A stretch of 64,000 nt of DNA from assembly GCA_021325095.1 (NCBI GenBank), contig JAJPHV010000028.1:62001-126000 (forward strand), in the 5' to 3' direction. Positions 63,774-64,000 of the stretch are shown one piece after another. Below the pieces are notes generated by a model that saw only the letters and a list, made by a program, of their open reading frames with translations, searched no databases and was not told where the DNA came from. Position numbers and translations under genes: made by a program. This DNA comes from Chloroflexota bacterium. GTDB taxonomy: Bacteria > Chloroflexota > Anaerolineae > Aggregatilineales > UBA2796. Each line of letters starts with the position of its first letter. Positions within the stretch are counted from its first letter, which is position 1.

Positions 63774-64000
63774 TTACTCTCCACTCTTGCGCTGGATGCG
63801 CAGCCACGTCCGGCCCAGGCGAAATAGCTGGCCCGGTTCAATGGGGGCAACCGTCTGAATCTTTTGCTTGCCGATATACGTTCCGTTGCGGCTGCCCAGG
63901 TCTTGAACGTGCCAGCGGCCATCCACCATGAACAGGCGGGTGTGCTGGCGCGAAATCTGGCTGTCGTAGGCCAGGACGACATCGCAATCATCGCGCCGTC
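63774..64000 (-). CDS. FHA-domain protein (5' end outside window)
   Basis: Only the last 75 codons are present, in the frame whose codons begin at 63998. The FHA elements SRQH, LGSRNGTYIG and the final FRLGRTWLRI strand are clear, so it binds phosphothreonine. It ends 3 bases upstream of the Clp-N/kinase gene. A competing 114-codon frame over the same bases is a shadow. Confidence 0.88.
   Translation of the reverse strand, partial: RRDDCDVVLAYDSQISRQHTRLFMVDGRWHVQDLGSRNGTYIGKQKIQTVAPIEPGQLFRLGRTWLRIQRKSGE

Noticed and set aside
62211-63827. A 538-codon plus-strand frame opposite the Clp-N/kinase gene
   Set aside because: Antisense shadow; the minus-strand frame carries the kinase and Clp-N motifs.
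63647-63991. A 114-codon minus-strand frame at the window end
   Set aside because: The adjacent frame encodes a clear FHA domain, which this frame merely overlaps.

Overview
The window is a GC-rich bacterial chromosome segment with a mixed metabolic, signalling and accessory gene content. My best guess is Chloroflexota (Anaerolineae or a relative). The reasons are long TPR proteins, large Ser/Thr kinases with ATPase/TPR or extracellular sensor parts, RskA-type anti-sigma factors, an ECF42 sigma/DGPF pair, Pro/Thr-rich secreted stalks, and dispersed CCTCACCCCC...GGGGGTGAGG hairpin repeats. This is inferred from gene content only; there is no rRNA or other marker gene to settle it.

Region 1-9.1 kb (all minus strand) holds a RuBisCO-like protein, a PucR-type regulator, a GabT-type aminotransferase, a polyamine-type solute-binding protein, an aminobutyraldehyde-dehydrogenase-like enzyme, a transporter ATPase and the start of a permease. 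The last five genes look like a putrescine/GABA uptake and catabolism module. The RuBisCO-like gene in front of the regulator is the unexpected member. At 9.1-9.5 kb a decayed transposase fragment is bracketed by a 33-bp inverted repeat.

Region 9.6-23.5 kb carries a TPR protein, the lipid II flippase MurJ, an ECF42-type sigma factor with its DGPF partner and a fitting promoter, a complete ferric-iron-type ABC importer (binding protein, fused permease, ATPase), DoxX, a zinc-ribbon/FHA protein and a creatininase-family amidohydrolase.

Region 23.8-28.5 kb is a tight catabolic operon: a cyclase-family hydrolase, the FAD and 2Fe-2S subunits of a molybdenum hydroxylase, its molybdopterin subunit split into two translationally coupled genes, and an EthD-like protein. 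The split resembles the NdhL/NdhM split of nicotinate dehydrogenase, but the substrate is unknown.

Region 28.6-39.6 kb contains a membrane protein with a DtxR/IdeR-like box, a cytidine-deaminase-like protein, an ECF sigma/RskA anti-sigma pair, YceI, a two-component system, a RibD/DHFR-like protein, an SRPBCC-ArsR-VOC operon with a palindromic operator, an orphan sugar-type ABC ATPase, an SDR-like protein and a nucleoside deaminase.

Region 39.7-48.6 kb contains a 1111-residue kinase/ATPase/TPR protein, a secreted protein, a DUF3102 protein fused to a Dam-type methyltransferase domain whose catalytic motif is lost, two small genes, a large cruciform-like palindrome, a secreted FTR1-like helical protein behind a Fur-like palindrome, and a leaderless periplasmic-binding-protein homologue.

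Region 48.6-54.9 kb is an acyl-CoA dehydrogenase/ETF beta/ETF alpha/PHP run interrupted by an AT-richer type II restriction-modification pair (beta-class methyltransferase plus HNH endonuclease). Region 54.9-64 kb contains a membrane Ser/Thr kinase, a glycosyltransferase, a membrane-anchored sulfite-oxidase-type molybdoenzyme, an SGNH hydrolase-like secreted protein, a lone receiver domain, a Clp-N/kinase-like fusion and a truncated FHA-domain gene. No tRNA, rRNA or CRISPR array was seen.
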